A stretch of DNA of 64,000 nucleotides from an uncultured Cyclobacteriaceae bacterium. Its GTDB lineage: Bacteria > Bacteroidota > Bacteroidia > Cytophagales > Cyclobacteriaceae. Positions 16,889 through 26,781 of this stretch are shown piece by piece. The stretch is taken from assembly GCA_905479015.1 (NCBI GenBank), contig CAJQKV010000043.1, positions 1-64,000 on the forward strand. The letters run 5' to 3'. The first letter of the stretch is position 1; each line of letters begins with the position of its first letter. Made by a program: the position numbers and the translations under genes. Under the pieces are notes generated by a model. It did not search any database and was not told the DNA's origin. It was given only the letters and a program-made list of their open reading frames with translations.

Positions 16889-17968
16889 ATGAATAGAACA
16901 CTGCAGGTCTTAATAATTTTTTAGAGTTTTGTTGCTTGTAATAAGGATGATCTGGATGTTCCTGTTCAAGAAAATGGGAATTTAACATTTATTCCTGCTG
17001 TTGATATTTCAAGATTCCCTGAAATAGCAAATTTAAGCCCTACATTCTATGACTTGGAAGGGAATCAAAATGATTTATTGACAATACTTAAAGATAATGG
17101 AGTAAATACAGTCAGATTAAAGCTTTGGGTCGATCCAAGTGATGAATATGCTGGATTTAATGAAGTAAAACAGTTTTCTAAAACCTTAAAGGTTAATGGT
17201 TTTAAAACCTGGTTAACCCTACATTATTCTGATACCTGGGCCGACCCTGGTCATCAAGAATCTCCAAATCATTGGCAAGGGATCAATTTCACGCAATTGA
17301 AAGACAGTGTGTATAACTACACAGAAAAAATCGCAGCCGAATTACAACCTGATTTTATCCAGATCGGTAATGAAATAAATTCAGGTTTTCTTTATCCATA
17401 TGGACATATATCAAATAATTTTCAGCAGTTTCGAGAACTATTGGATACTGCAATTGTAGCCGTTAGAACTACTTCATCTGAAACTAAAATAATTTTACAT
17501 TTTGCTGGTATCGAAGGCTCTGATTGGTTTTTTGATCAATTGAGTATTGTTGATTATGATATTATTGGTTTGTCATATTATCCTATTTGGCATGGAAAGT
17601 CCCTAAATAACCTTAAGGCTAAAATGCAGTATTTAGGCAACGCTCATCAAAAGAAAATCCTAATTGCTGAAACAGCTTACCCCTTTACACTTGATTGGAA
17701 TGATTGGACAAACAATATCGTTGGAATAGATGACCAATTAATATTACCCGAATTTCCGGCAACACCTGAAGGTCAGAGAAAATTTATTAATGAAATCAAA
17801 GCATTAACCAAAGAAGTAGAAAATGGAATTGGTTTTTGTTATTGGGGAGCTGAATTAATCGCTTGGAAAGGAAATGAATCACAAGACGCATCTCCTTGGG
17901 AAAATCAAGCACTATTCGATTTTGATAACAAAGCGTTACCTGTATTGAGAGAATTTAAGAATGAATAA
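16889..17968 (+). pseudogene. GH53 endo-beta-1,4-galactanase lipoprotein with stop codon in the signal peptide
   Basis: From ATG 16889 one frame runs to 17968 and is interrupted only by TAG at 16922-16924, codon 12. The stop falls inside a lipoprotein signal (MNRTLQVLIIF-stop-SFVAC, lipobox Cys at 16937). The downstream part is a full GH53 domain: DISRFPEIANLS start, NTVRLKLWV, HYSDTWADPG, QIGNEI (acid/base Glu), GLSYYPIWHG and IAETAYP (nucleophile Glu). GH53 enzymes cut beta-1,4-galactan or arabinogalactan I. An ATG at 17054 would lose the first strand and the export signal. Either a nonsense mutation or a base error. No SusC/SusD genes accompany it. Confidence 0.8.
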
Positions 17969-17980
17969 AATTAATGTTCA

Positions 17981-19873
17981 TTAATATTCAGACAAGCCAT
18001 CACTATTGATCAGTGACACATTAATATAATCGTTGATAATTTCCTCCAAAATATCTAAAGGAACTGCGCCATTTTTCAATACTACATTGTGAAATTCTTT
18101 TAATTTAAACTGATTACTAAGCTTGCTTTTTGCTTTTTCTCTGAGCTCTAATATCTTCATCATACCTATTTTATACGCGCATGCTTGACCCGGCATTACG
18201 ATGTACCGTTCGATTTCAGTAACAACTTCTCCGGTGGTCATTCCTGTATTGGAAATCATGTATTCAATGGCTTCTTCGCGAGTCCATTTTTTATAATGAA
18301 TACCTGTATCAACAACAAGACGAACGGCTCTAAACATTTCTGCTTGAAGTCTTCCTAAATTGCCAAAAGGGTCAGTTTCATAAAAACCCAACTCCCACGC
18401 GAGCCTTTCAGCATACAAGGCCCAGCCCTCTGTGTATGCCGTGAAAAGGGGGAATGTCCTGAATATTGGAACATTTTTTAATTCTCCTTGTATCGCTACT
18501 TGGAAATGATGGCCGGGGATTCCTTCATGATAGGCCAAGGTCTTCATCCCAAACTTAACAGTTTCTGTAACGTCTCTCAAGTTGGCGTAAAAGATGCCTC
18601 CTCTTGATCCATCCATGAGTGGTAGCTCATAATATGCACCAGCAGAACTTTCTTCTTTAAACTCAGGAACTCTTTTTACTTCCATGGACGCTTTGGGTCG
18701 GATGTCAAATGCTTCATCGAGTCCATTGTTGATTTCATCTAAGATATCATTGTAGCCGTCAATGACTTCCTTTCTGCCCTCATCATTATTCTGGTACAGA
18801 AAGCGTTCTTCCTTGTTTAATTTTTGGATGATTTCACCTAATGTTTTTGTAGTATCCGTATAACCTTCAAGGGTCAAGATATTCCACATTTCTGTTTTTA
18901 TTCGAGCAACCTCTGATAATCCAATTTGGTGTACCTTTTCAGGGGTATAGTCGGTGGTGGTATTTTCTGATAATTGGTATTGATAAAAGTCATCTCCATC
19001 TGGCAATTTCCAAACCCCATCTTTTGTTGTTGCTTTAGATTTTAATGCTTCGAAGTACAAGATAAGAGCGCCATATGCCTCGAACACAGTAGTTCTTATT
19101 TCATTTTCTACCTTGATTTTGTATGCTTCCTTTTCCTGGTCAGTAAGATCTTCAAGCTGTGCTAATTTAGAATTGAAATGAGTGTAGAGTATGTTTGACT
19201 TAACGGGATCTTCATTGGTAATCTCCAAATTGATATGGTTTGATCCTTTTTTTCCGATAAATCCTGACATTTCACTAATCACACGGTCGATGACAAATTG
19301 TGGAGGAATGATTCCCTTTTCTTCTCTTATTCTTAACCTCTCTAGTACTTGATCGAATTTGGCACCAAATTTGGATAATCGTATGATGTATGCTTCAATA
19401 TCACTTTCATCCCTAAGCTTGTGCGAACTTTCCATCAAGCTAGGAAGATTACTTTGTACTCCGAACATTTGATTTACTGGATACCCATGATAGAAAAATG
19501 GCTCACCCTCAATCTGTTTTCTTAAATACCAACTTAGAATTTTAGTGTTTAACTTGTTTTCTTTCGATTGACTTTCGAAATCATAACTTTGTAAGGCCGC
19601 TAAGTCGTCCTTGAGTTTAAGGAAATCCTCCCAGCCCTTTTTGTCTGAGGCATCGCTCAGATCCTCTTTATATATGTCATATAGGACGGGTATACCCAAT
19701 TGTGTGACCAATTCAGGATCTGAGATGGCAAGTTCGATAAAGACCTTATCATAGAAATGATTGATATTAAAGGGTCGAAACCAGATAAGATTGGTAAGCC
19801 ATAGACCTCCAATGAACAATAGACCAAGGATTGTTCTACCTGTCCAAAATTTCCAAGTACGTTTTTTAGTCAT
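17981..19873 (-). CDS. DUF885 family putative zinc metallopeptidase
   Basis: A 630-residue protein with an N-terminal signal anchor (TGRTILGLLFIGGLWLTNLIW), so it faces the periplasm. The C-terminal half carries the DUF885 hallmark YHEGIPGHHFQ (about residue 455) with an HExxxGHH-like metal site and the downstream TEGWALYAERLA, probably supplying the third ligand. The fold is related to M3/M32-type peptidases. Substrate unknown. It converges on the GH53 gene with only 12 nt between stops. Confidence 0.83.
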   Translation of the reverse strand: MTKKRTWKFWTGRTILGLLFIGGLWLTNLIWFRPFNINHFYDKVFIELAISDPELVTQLGIPVLYDIYKEDLSDASDKKGWEDFLKLKDDLAALQSYDFESQSKENKLNTKILSWYLRKQIEGEPFFYHGYPVNQMFGVQSNLPSLMESSHKLRDESDIEAYIIRLSKFGAKFDQVLERLRIREEKGIIPPQFVIDRVISEMSGFIGKKGSNHINLEITNEDPVKSNILYTHFNSKLAQLEDLTDQEKEAYKIKVENEIRTTVFEAYGALILYFEALKSKATTKDGVWKLPDGDDFYQYQLSENTTTDYTPEKVHQIGLSEVARIKTEMWNILTLEGYTDTTKTLGEIIQKLNKEERFLYQNNDEGRKEVIDGYNDILDEINNGLDEAFDIRPKASMEVKRVPEFKEESSAGAYYELPLMDGSRGGIFYANLRDVTETVKFGMKTLAYHEGIPGHHFQVAIQGELKNVPIFRTFPLFTAYTEGWALYAERLAWELGFYETDPFGNLGRLQAEMFRAVRLVVDTGIHYKKWTREEAIEYMISNTGMTTGEVVTEIERYIVMPGQACAYKIGMMKILELREKAKSKLSNQFKLKEFHNVVLKNGAVPLDILEEIINDYINVSLINSDGLSEY

Positions 19874-19911
19874 ATTGCTGTTGTAAAAAGTAATTCTTTA
19901 ATAAACATAAA

Positions 19912-19926
19912 CATACAAATTGTATG
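19912..19926. promoter_or_regulatory. Palindrome upstream of the DUF885 gene
   Basis: CATACAA-A-TTGTATG is a perfect inverted repeat with 7-bp arms, 39 nt before the DUF885 start codon. It may be an operator. Within the 221-bp gap 19874-20094 nothing else stands out. Confidence 0.3.
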
Positions 19927-20094
19927 GAAGGCGGCAAATGTCGGGTTACTTTTCTATCAAACCACTACACCGTATGAGTGATTACTATTTGAATTCAGCA
20001 CTAGCCCGGTTATTTCTTAAACAAAATGTCAGCAGTCTGTTTTCTTAATTTATTTTACAATGATTAATTTTCTCAAGTCCTCTAAGCGCTACCG

Positions 20095-22494
20095 CTAATT
20101 GTCATTTCTGATTCTATTTTCTTCATCTCTGGAAGTATTTCTATCGGTTGCTTTCTTGTTAAATTTAGAACCAAAACTATAAACCAATCTGAGTTGAATG
20201 CTTTGTCTAGAACCATTACTTTCTACTGCGGCGGTTCCGGTGCCGTAATCAATATTCCCTACAAAACCTCTGTTCAACATCTTATTGAAACCTAGATTTA
20301 CCTTTAGTTTTTCGTCCAAAAACGTTCTCCCAAAAGAGAAATCCAAATCAGCTAACCAATCCACTTCAATTTGACCTTCCAATGCCCCCGTCCCATAATT
20401 TCCGCTCAGTTCAAAGTTGATACCAAAGGGCAGTTCATAATTGGCCTGAATAAACCAAAACAAACTCCACTTGTTCAAATCTAAATTATAGTCTAGTGAT
20501 TGATAGTCAGTATTGATGACAATAAAGCCAGTATAACCTTCAACATCTTTGATAAAACTTAAGGGGCCAAATAATCTAAAGTTCCAGTTATCATTGTTTT
20601 CAACATTTACCTCTGTTTGTCTGATTTGAGCGGTCAGGTTATCTTGTTGAATTAATTCTAGGATTGCATCAGCAGTGCTACTATAACCGATACTAAAAAA
20701 GGGCTGACTTTCATAAGTCAAATTAAATTGATAGTTGTGCGTGAAGGCAGGTGTCAAGTTTGGATTTCCTTGACCGGCAGAAAAGGGATCTAAAAAGGTA
20801 GCAAAGGAATTTAAACTACTGTAGGAAGGTCTTTGAACTCTGTAACTGTAGGATAAACTAGTACCCAATTTTTCAGATAAATTTCGGCTTACTGAAGCGC
20901 TTGGAAATAGTTTTTGAATAGGTCTTTTCTTTATTTCTGTATTCAGTGTACCTTTTTCCATATAAATTGAGGTGCCGTCCGTATGACTATCTTCATAACG
21001 TAATCCACCAGAGAAAGCCCATTTCCCTGAGGTAGCATTTATTTTGGAATACCCAGCAAAAATCGTTTCTTTGATTAAAAACTGACTGCTTTCAGTTTCA
21101 AGAAAGTCAAATACTCCTTGGTTATTGTCTAAATAAGATTGCAGGTCATTATCAGTATTTACATCGGCATAACGAATGCCAAAGCTGATGTTGAAATTTT
21201 CTGAAAGGGTTTTTTTATAGTCTACTTTGTAGGTCTTGATTTTATACTTTCCCTCTTGAATATATTTTCTATCAGTAAAAGGGATGGTACTTCCTTCAAC
21301 CTCATAAAGGGTATTGGTATTATCATTTATATAATCAACGTAGTTAAAATCGATCACCAACCGATCTGTTTCAGATTTGTATTCATAATAGGGATTCAGA
21401 TTAAAATCTATCCTATCTCTAGCAAAACTATTTTCTGAAAACAGGATATTTGTGGTGCTCGCATCAGAGATCATGGTTTTACTTGAAGTGATCCTTTGAG
21501 AGTTTCTCTGATTCAATCGGCTCCCGATACTAAAAGTATGTTTATCATTGAGGTGATAGTCTATGTTTCCGTTCATACTGAAATTATTGGGATCATAAGG
21601 TTCCTTGGTGATTTGATCATAGGTTTCGCTACCTACGGTTCGGACTAAAAATAAGTCATTTCGCCAAGTGGGTTTTGAATGATTTATGCTCGCTTGCCAA
21701 CTTAATTTATTTTTATACTGCGCAATTGAGGCACCGGTTCCATATTGAAAACCTTGATCTTCCCCCGCCCATGTATTGAAACTTCCATGGGTTCCTAAAC
21801 GTATTTTTTTCTTTAAAATAATATTAATGAGGGCTCCTGAGCCTGAGGCTTCATATTCTGCACCGGGTTGTTCTATCACTTCAATTTTAGAAATATTATC
21901 TGCAGGAAGATCACGCAGGAGTGTTTGAATATCCATATAGTCTGTAGATTTCCCATTAATTAGAATTCTTACCCCTCTATTTCCTGCTATTGAAATTCCG
22001 TTATTAGTAACTAATACTCCGGGGATTTTACGCATGACATCCTGTAAGCTGGTATTAATCATCTCGGAATTCTCCAAATCCACAATTAACTTTTCAGCAG
22101 TTTGCCTGATCACAGGTCGCTTACTTTTCACCACTACTGCGTTTAATGTCTGGGTATCCTCTTCCAAAATAAAATTAAAAACAGCATTCTTTGACAAGGT
22201 AAAGGTGTCTAATGTATTGAGTTTAAAACCCAGCATAGAGACTTCAATGTGATAGATGCCGTCGGCAATTTGTTCAAAAGAATAGGCACCCTTATCGTCA
22301 GAAATCACTCCTTTTGGCAGGTCCTCACTCCCCTTTTCATATAGGATGATATAAGCAAAAGGTAGGGGATCTTGAGTATTATCTATGATCCGTCCACTGA
22401 TGTTATGCTGAGCGGTGGCTGAAGATAACCCCAATAAAAAAACAGCAAAATAAGAAAAAATGGAGGTTAATTCAGAAACAAATTTATCAATCAT
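20095..22494 (-). CDS. TonB-receptor-like outer-membrane beta-barrel protein
   Basis: A 799-residue outer-membrane protein. Signal peptide (about 1-28, ending SSATAQ), a carboxypeptidase-regulatory-like Ig domain (about 30-110, ISGRIIDNTQDPLPFAYIILY), a TonB plug-like domain (about 125-230, with LQDVMRKIPGVLV and GNRGVRILINGK), then a long barrel of the OMP_b-brl_3 type. The last strand (LRLVYSFG) is followed by a charged 20-residue tail. Such proteins import bulky ligands or act as surface barrels; the ligand is unknown, and no SusD partner is present. Confidence 0.85.
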   Translation of the reverse strand: MIDKFVSELTSIFSYFAVFLLGLSSATAQHNISGRIIDNTQDPLPFAYIILYEKGSEDLPKGVISDDKGAYSFEQIADGIYHIEVSMLGFKLNTLDTFTLSKNAVFNFILEEDTQTLNAVVVKSKRPVIRQTAEKLIVDLENSEMINTSLQDVMRKIPGVLVTNNGISIAGNRGVRILINGKSTDYMDIQTLLRDLPADNISKIEVIEQPGAEYEASGSGALINIILKKKIRLGTHGSFNTWAGEDQGFQYGTGASIAQYKNKLSWQASINHSKPTWRNDLFLVRTVGSETYDQITKEPYDPNNFSMNGNIDYHLNDKHTFSIGSRLNQRNSQRITSSKTMISDASTTNILFSENSFARDRIDFNLNPYYEYKSETDRLVIDFNYVDYINDNTNTLYEVEGSTIPFTDRKYIQEGKYKIKTYKVDYKKTLSENFNISFGIRYADVNTDNDLQSYLDNNQGVFDFLETESSQFLIKETIFAGYSKINATSGKWAFSGGLRYEDSHTDGTSIYMEKGTLNTEIKKRPIQKLFPSASVSRNLSEKLGTSLSYSYRVQRPSYSSLNSFATFLDPFSAGQGNPNLTPAFTHNYQFNLTYESQPFFSIGYSSTADAILELIQQDNLTAQIRQTEVNVENNDNWNFRLFGPLSFIKDVEGYTGFIVINTDYQSLDYNLDLNKWSLFWFIQANYELPFGINFELSGNYGTGALEGQIEVDWLADLDFSFGRTFLDEKLKVNLGFNKMLNRGFVGNIDYGTGTAAVESNGSRQSIQLRLVYSFGSKFNKKATDRNTSRDEENRIRNDN

Positions 22495-22600
22495 AAGTAG
22501 CTCAATGATGTAGATTAGGCATAAAAGGTTGCACGACAGTCAAAATTCAAAACTAGCGTTAGGTACTGTATTTATCGATGGTTTGTTATAAATGGGATAC

Positions 22601-22638
22601 TTTTTGTGATGTTTGGGATTTTTTGTGGTATTTGGGAT
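22601..22638. repeat. Two 19-bp direct repeats between the OMP gene and the unknown gene
   Basis: TTTTTGTGATGTTTGGGAT is followed directly by TTTTTGTGGTATTTGGGAT (17 of 19 identical); a third GGGAT lies just before. They are about 110 nt upstream of the outer-membrane protein start, in a 244-bp gap with no other visible feature. Possible regulator sites or simple slippage. Confidence 0.4.
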
Positions 22639-22738
22639 TGTCTTGAGATAGATATGATACTTTGGTCTATAAAGTTTTTCGTTAGGAATACTTCGTTTTA
22701 CGTAGGAGGATTTAAAAAGTTACCTTGACAAGCATTTT

Positions 22739-23227
22739 TTAGTGTGCTACTTGCTCCAATAGTTCAGTTAACTCTAACTCATGGTCAAATTGTAAATCTT
22801 CATGTACAAGTGTTAAAGCTTTTCTGATGAGTTCAATTTGACGTATCAGCATTTGATGGCGGGTGTTATTGATATCGTATTTTGATTGGATGTCAACAAG
22901 GTTTTTACAAAAATGAATGCGCAGGGCTATTTCCGTTTCTTTTTGTTTTGAAAAACGAATCTGTTTTACAATATATCTTTGAATTTTTCGAATGTTCTTA
23001 TTGATGATATAATTGCTTTTAATATTGACATGGGCAAATTGCAGGTCTATTTCTGATTCAATTTTTGATATGAAATGATTTTCATCTGCCGATTCAAAAA
23101 GCACATAGGCCAATAGTTCTTTATTTTCAACTTTGTGTTTGGTTAACTTAAGGACCAGTTCGGTAAGTTCATGATTGGTTTTTTCTTTGAGTTCTTTTTT
23201 AATTTCTGATAGGGAGGCTATTTGCAT
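22739..23227 (-). CDS. Unrecognised soluble alpha-helical protein
   Basis: I do not recognise this 162-residue protein. It has no signal or membrane segment and looks wholly helical, with many Lys, Glu and Ile residues and heptad-like stretches, e.g. EIKKELKEKTNHELTELVLKL near the start. A basic middle (NIRKIQRYIVKQIRFSKQKE) could bind nucleic acid or pack as a coiled coil. Codon use is like its neighbours and the ATG at 23227 is a plausible start. Similar-sized helical proteins of unknown role occur widely in Bacteroidota. Confidence 0.65.
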   Translation of the reverse strand: MQIASLSEIKKELKEKTNHELTELVLKLTKHKVENKELLAYVLFESADENHFISKIESEIDLQFAHVNIKSNYIINKNIRKIQRYIVKQIRFSKQKETEIALRIHFCKNLVDIQSKYDINNTRHQMLIRQIELIRKALTLVHEDLQFDHELELTELLEQVAH

Positions 23228-23384
23228 AGTCAAAAATACAATATGTACTCTTTAGAACCTGATATTCTTGAATTTTGCATTTTGAGTTGTAAAGAGAGCT
23301 CTTTTCAATCAAAAAGGTTGTTGGCTTTGGGGGGCGATTATATTGTTTATCGTCAACTTAATATTAGAATAATAGAAATTGATT

Positions 23385-23404
23385 TTATATTAGTGCTAAT
23401 ATAA
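23385..23404. promoter_or_regulatory. Perfect palindrome just before the ThuA fusion gene
   Basis: TTATATTAG-TG-CTAATATAA has 9-bp perfect arms and ends 5 nt before the ATG at 23410. It could be an operator or a hairpin that masks the ribosome-binding region (ACGGAG lies right after it). Confidence 0.45.
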
Positions 23405-23409
23405 CGGAG

Positions 23410-26400
23410 ATGAAAAATAAAATAGGAGGTTTTTTTGTATTGTTAGCAACGGTATCAGGGTTGTGGTTTTTCTTGATCAAAGAAGATCAAAATGATTATT
23501 TGAAGTTGTTAGTTTTTTCAAAAACAGAGGGATTTAGGCATGCCTGTATCGAACATGGGCAAAAAATGTTTCAAACTTTAGCGGATCAACATGGATTCGA
23601 GGTGCTGTTTTCAGAAGATGCTGAAGTATTCAACGAGAAAATATTGGCAGATATTAATGTAATCGTTTTTTTAAATACGACGGGAGATATCTTAGATGAA
23701 GCCCAACAATTAGAATTACAGCGCTTTATTCAAGCGGGAGGTGGATTTGTCGGAATTCATTCGGCGACAGATACGGAGTACAAATGGCCGTACTACAATC
23801 AATTGATAGGGGCTTATTTTGATAGTCATCCTGAACCGGCAGAGGCGACGGTAGAAGTCTTAAATAGGGATCATCTTTCAACCCGTCATTTACCTCAAAA
23901 ATGGGTTCATACCGACGAATGGTACAATTTTATAGATGTCCATCCGGATATCAATGTATTGATGGAAGTCAACGAAGCGACGTACCAGGGCGGTAAACAG
24001 GGACCCAATCATCCCATTAGTTGGTACAGGGATTTTGATGGAAGTCGTATGTGGTATACTGGTTTAGGACACACAGAGGAGAGTTATATTGAACCCTTTT
24101 TTATTGAGCATGTATGGGGAGGTATTCAGTATGCGGCAGGTCCAATGCAAAGAATAGATTATAGGAAATCTACTATAGTACCAGAAGAAAACCGCTTCGA
24201 TATTGAGGTGTTAGATGAAAATTTAAATGAGCCTATGGAGCTTGAGGTATTGCCCAATGGCAATGTTGTTTTTATTCAACGGCATGGTGAGGTCATGTTA
24301 TATGATCGGCTAGCCAAGGAAACGCGTGTTATGCACAAATTCGAGGTATGTACTGATTTTGAAGATGGTCTATTGGGCGTTGCATTAGATCCACAAGTGA
24401 AGGAAAATAAACAAATCTACTTTTTCAGATCTCATCCTATAGATTCTATGCAAATAATTTCTTCATTTACTATGGATGCTGATTACCGGTCAATCGATAT
24501 AAAATCTGAGCAAATATTGCTTACCATCCCAACCCAAAGGTTGGAATGCTGTCATGCAGCAGGTTCCATAGAGTTTGGTCCGGATCAGATGCTTTACATA
24601 GCGGTTGGGGACAATACCAACCCGCATGCATCGGATGGATATACACCGATAGATGATCGCCCCGGTAGGGCTCCATGGGATGCCAGAAAATCATCTGCAA
24701 ACACCGATGATTTGAGAGGTAAAATATTGAGAATAAAAGTAGAGCAGGAGGGGTACAGTATTCCTGAGGGCAATTTGTTTCCGCAAGATGGGAGTGGAGG
24801 CAGACCAGAGATCTATGTGATGGGATGTAGAAATCCTTACAGGATAGCGTTTGACAATCATAGAGGGTTTTTGTATTGGGGCGATGTAGGACCAGATGCG
24901 AACAAATCGGATGACAATAGAGGACCTCGTGGGCACGATGAGATCAATCAAGCCCGTGTCGCAGGCAACTTTGGATGGCCTTTATTTGTTGGAAACAATC
25001 AGGCTTATCATGATTATGATTGGGATACCCAAAAGTCAGGAAAGCTTTTCGATCCTTTAAAGCCAGTCAATGATTCCCAATACAATACAGGAGCAAAAAT
25101 ATTACCCCCTGCACAACCTGCGTTTTTTTGGTATTCTTATGATAACTCATCGGAATTCCCATTACTGGGAAATGGGGGTCGAACCGCTATGGCAGGGCCT
25201 ACGTATTATCAAGATGATTATCCAGATATCGAAAGTAAATTTCCCAAATATTATGATGGTAAATTATTTATTTATGAATGGATGCGGGGATGGATGATGT
25301 CTGTGACCTTAGATGAGGAAGGGAATTATGTCCGGATGGAGCGTTTTCTGTCGGAGAAAGAATTCAGTAATCCTACCGATATGGCCTTTGGCCCAGAGGG
25401 AGATTTGTATGTACTCGAATATGGATCGGCCTGGTTTCAGCAAAATCCTGATGCGAGGTTAGTGCACTTGACCTACAATAGATCCAACAGAAAACCCATA
25501 GCAAAAATTGAGACCCCTCTAGAATACGGAAAATCACCTTTTCGTGCAGCGCTCTCTGCGGCAGATTCTTATGATCGTGATGGGGATAGCCTCACTTATG
25601 AATGGCGTTTGGGCGATCAAATTATTTCAACAGAAAAAGAAACCTCATTTACGTTTGATCATCCGGGTATATTTACGGTATCTCTGGGAGTTAAAGACGA
25701 AGAAGGTGCTTTGGGAAGTTCAAGCATTAAACTTAAGGTGGGTAATGCGTTGCCTCAATTGAACATTGAGATAAATAGTAATAGCAGTTTTTATTGGGAC
25801 AAAAGTATCCTGAGCTATCAAATATCTGTGAGGGATGAAGAAGATGGAACCTTGGGAGCAGGAATTACGGAAGATGAGGTAATCACCACCATTGATTATC
25901 TTCAAGAAGGATTAGACAGAAATTTGATTGCGATAGGCCATGGCGCATTGAAACAGTTGAGTCTGGGCAAATCCTTGATCCAAAGCTCAGATTGTAGTTC
26001 TTGTCATCAAGAGAAAAAGAAGTCCATTGGACCTTCTTTTTACGCGATTTCAAAAAAGTATCAAATGGATTCAGTAGCAAAAAAATATTTGGTTGAGAAG
26101 ATTCAAAATGGTGGCGCCGGCGTGTGGGGAGAGGTTGCCATGGCCGCTCATCCGGCATTAGCCGATAGTGACGCAGGTTCAATGGTCGATTATATTCTTT
26201 CATTGGGTCGACAAGATATAGTTAATAATCTACCTACTTATGGGAAGTATACTTTTCAAGAACATATGAAGAAGGAAAGCCAAGGAGTTTATGTCTTTAC
26301 GGCCTCATATACGGATAAAGGAGGGGAAATGATCGGTCCTTTGACCCAGCAGCAAACATTGATTTTGAGAAAACCAATCATATCTGCGGTAAACTTTGAT

Positions 26401-26781
26401 GATGGATTGAGAACACAATCCATGAATGTTGAGGCAGGTACGGTTCCTGGGCTTGATGAGGCACTGGCATTGGTTATTGGGGAGGCGGGATCATACTATG
26501 TTTATGAAGATATTGATTTTAAGGGTATAAGTGCAGTGAACGTCACCATATTGCAACATCCTCAATATATGAATGGTGGTATCTTGGAGTTGAGAATGGA
26601 TAGTTTGGGAGGCGCTATAATTCAGTCTCTGAATATTGAGCAGGGTCTTCTAGATGTAGGCCCCTCAGATCTAAAATTTAATGTGTCTGAATTTGAAGGG
26701 ATGCATGATCTATATATGTTATTTAAATCAGAAGAGACTAAGCCCATATGTGCGGTAACCGACATCGCCTTTCTGAGGTGA
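23410..26781 (+). CDS. ThuA / glucose-sorbosone dehydrogenase / PKD / cytochrome c fusion protein
   Basis: A 1123-residue exported protein. Order: membrane-anchor signal (residues 7-22); ThuA-like glutamine-amidotransferase fold (about 30-245, GFRHACIEHG, GGGFVGIHSATDTEYKWPYY); a six-bladed PQQ-type sugar dehydrogenase domain (about 260-680, DGLLGVALDP, GDNTNPHASDG, GCRNPYRIAFD, GNFGWPLFVG); a PKD domain (about 695-775); a class I cytochrome c with haem motif CSSCH (about 860-864) and a later Met ligand; and a C-terminal carbohydrate-binding-like domain (about 985-1123). It probably oxidises sugars or polyols in the periplasm and passes electrons to the haem. No partner genes adjoin it. Confidence 0.87.
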   Translation: MKNKIGGFFVLLATVSGLWFFLIKEDQNDYLKLLVFSKTEGFRHACIEHGQKMFQTLADQHGFEVLFSEDAEVFNEKILADINVIVFLNTTGDILDEAQQLELQRFIQAGGGFVGIHSATDTEYKWPYYNQLIGAYFDSHPEPAEATVEVLNRDHLSTRHLPQKWVHTDEWYNFIDVHPDINVLMEVNEATYQGGKQGPNHPISWYRDFDGSRMWYTGLGHTEESYIEPFFIEHVWGGIQYAAGPMQRIDYRKSTIVPEENRFDIEVLDENLNEPMELEVLPNGNVVFIQRHGEVMLYDRLAKETRVMHKFEVCTDFEDGLLGVALDPQVKENKQIYFFRSHPIDSMQIISSFTMDADYRSIDIKSEQILLTIPTQRLECCHAAGSIEFGPDQMLYIAVGDNTNPHASDGYTPIDDRPGRAPWDARKSSANTDDLRGKILRIKVEQEGYSIPEGNLFPQDGSGGRPEIYVMGCRNPYRIAFDNHRGFLYWGDVGPDANKSDDNRGPRGHDEINQARVAGNFGWPLFVGNNQAYHDYDWDTQKSGKLFDPLKPVNDSQYNTGAKILPPAQPAFFWYSYDNSSEFPLLGNGGRTAMAGPTYYQDDYPDIESKFPKYYDGKLFIYEWMRGWMMSVTLDEEGNYVRMERFLSEKEFSNPTDMAFGPEGDLYVLEYGSAWFQQNPDARLVHLTYNRSNRKPIAKIETPLEYGKSPFRAALSAADSYDRDGDSLTYEWRLGDQIISTEKETSFTFDHPGIFTVSLGVKDEEGALGSSSIKLKVGNALPQLNIEINSNSSFYWDKSILSYQISVRDEEDGTLGAGITEDEVITTIDYLQEGLDRNLIAIGHGALKQLSLGKSLIQSSDCSSCHQEKKKSIGPSFYAISKKYQMDSVAKKYLVEKIQNGGAGVWGEVAMAAHPALADSDAGSMVDYILSLGRQDIVNNLPTYGKYTFQEHMKKESQGVYVFTASYTDKGGEMIGPLTQQQTLILRKPIISAVNFDDGLRTQSMNVEAGTVPGLDEALALVIGEAGSYYVYEDIDFKGISAVNVTILQHPQYMNGGILELRMDSLGGAIIQSLNIEQGLLDVGPSDLKFNVSEFEGMHDLYMLFKSEETKPICAVTDIAFLR

